Below, piece after piece: positions 62,931-64,000 of a stretch of DNA of 64,000 nt. The stretch is from the NCBI GenBank assembly GCA_013396655.1, contig WBMV01004992.1, forward strand, positions 1-64,000, read 5' to 3'. A program made the position numbers and the translations under genes. Under the pieces are notes generated by a model. The model saw only the letters and a program-made list of their open reading frames with translations, was not told the DNA's origin and ran no database searches. Every line of letters begins with the position of its first letter. The first letter of the stretch is position 1. The stretch comes from Campylorhamphus procurvoides. Taxonomy: Eukaryota > Chordata > Aves > Passeriformes > Dendrocolaptidae.

Positions 62931-64000
62931 ATGAAGAAAGAATAATTTTTCTCTACTCACAAATAAAATTTCACACTTTGTCTAAAATTTTCCACACATA
63001 AACTCCTGGTCTTGTCTTATACCTTGTTACCTGTTTAATAACTACTCACAATCAACCTGGGAGAATAACAGCAATTTATCAGGAACTGAGCTCCGCTCTG
63101 AAAGATTATCAGAGAACACTATAAAAAGGCTGCTGTTTGCAAGAGACCACTAGGAAGAGTACATTTTGCCCTGTAAAGCAGCCAGGGTGGTTTTATTAAG
63201 GTCAGATGACATTTGAAGACAGAATCATGAAGAAACATATTAAAAAAGGCTTTTATAGAACGGACTTGCTGGGAAAACACCTTCGAGACTTAAGCACATG
63301 CATACATATGTTTCTTGTTTTTATTTCCATGACTTCATGTACCGTCACCCAGTTTACCAGTCAAAAAGTTTTCTTTCCTATCACTGCTGTCCCAAGCCTT
63401 TACTGAACCTAGAGGGGAACCCTGTGTTCTATATGGGGTGAAAATAAATTAGGCTTTTGTCAGTCTCACTGAATATTAAAAAAATCCCAACAAAACCAGA
63501 TCAAAGAACAAAGACTTAAAATACAATTTCTTAAAACACTGTGTCCAAAATGCCTTCTTTGTTATAATTAATTCATTTTTAGGGTGTTAAGACAGGAATG
63601 TGTTTGAATTGCTGTTCATCTGAAGGCAGGCACTGAACTCAGCGGTCCAGTGTAGTCTTCAAGATGCTAAGAGAGCAAAACCAGGGCACCAAGTTTCAGT
63701 GCAGCAAGACCAGGCAGGGGGAAGGGGCATCAGCACAGCCCGGTTTCCGAGCTCCTTTCTCAGGGAAATAGCTGTTGATTCTGCAGTCAGAGGTAGCCTT
63801 GCAGGAGGTAAACAAGCATTTTGCTGAAGTCTTGAGTCAGACTTTCCCCCTTTTTAAGGTACATTTGTAAAGCTGGTTTTAAAACATGCATGTAAAAGAA
63901 AATGTGAAGACAAAACCCACCTTGAATTCTATAAGGTGTTTTCTTGCTTAAAAGCTGTACTCCCAACTTAGCCACGGTCCAGTGAATTGTAATAATTGCA

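Larger units (their letters stand above)
58157..64000. other. Non-coding unique DNA
   Basis: No gene is supported. Simple-sequence items include (GGT)4 at 58296-58310 (this tract reads Pro-rich in the minus-strand frame 58217-58591), a TTG-rich stretch near 59239-59262, CAAAA units at 60738-60770, a 13-base poly-A at 61406-61418 and an A/C-rich tract at 62878-62930. A hairpin lies at 59822-59845. The GC-richer segment 60045-60200 has overlapping frames on both strands and no family match. Confidence 0.6.

Overview
This window looks like nuclear DNA of a bird, most likely a songbird (passerine). The evidence is in the mobile elements. A 5'-truncated chicken-repeat-1 (CR1) LINE ends in the CACAGAATCACAGAAT form (reverse strand) typical of avian CR1. 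Two short SINEs join a tRNA-Ile-like head, with recognisable A and B boxes, to a CR1 3' tail; this is the architecture described for the zebra finch element TguSINE1. The sequence is otherwise AT-rich, poor in CpG, repeat-sparse and full of stop codons in all frames, as expected of an avian gene desert or a very long intron. No prokaryotic, phage or plasmid feature is present.

No protein-coding exon, tRNA gene, rRNA gene or known microRNA could be supported. Apart from one case, open frames are at most about 146 codons, resemble no family I recognise and are scattered on both strands as chance predicts. The exception, a 262-codon frame on the minus strand at 21546-22334, is the C-terminal end of CR1 ORF2. 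It is artificially doubled by what is very probably an assembly error: a perfect 380-bp direct repeat on either side of a single N.

Layout. 1-14.5 kb: unique AT-rich DNA with one CR1 tail (2729-2885) and a perfect 12-bp hairpin (5156-5187). 14.56-14.99 kb: the most CpG-dense segment, with a (CTGG)n microsatellite and a TATA-like box. 15-20.8 kb: unique. 20.84-22.50 kb: an ancient CR1/L3-like fragment followed by a younger CR1 carrying the false duplication. 22.5-41.8 kb: unique DNA with one SINE (29420-29558), an isolated CpG-dense patch with an E2F-type motif (34745-34875), and several stretches that read like conserved non-coding elements. 41.85-43.09 kb: a long, very old CR1-like LINE with decayed reverse transcriptase. 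43.1-64 kb: unique DNA with a poly-C assembly gap (53344-53364) and a second SINE (58012-58156).

The retroelements are the only features with an assignable biochemical function, and all are decayed and presumed inert. The rest may hold distal regulatory elements, but sequence alone cannot show that. I found no convincing undescribed biological system. The most actionable observations are the assembly artefact with its phantom ORF, the two CpG-dense islands, and the contrast between old and young CR1-related elements.
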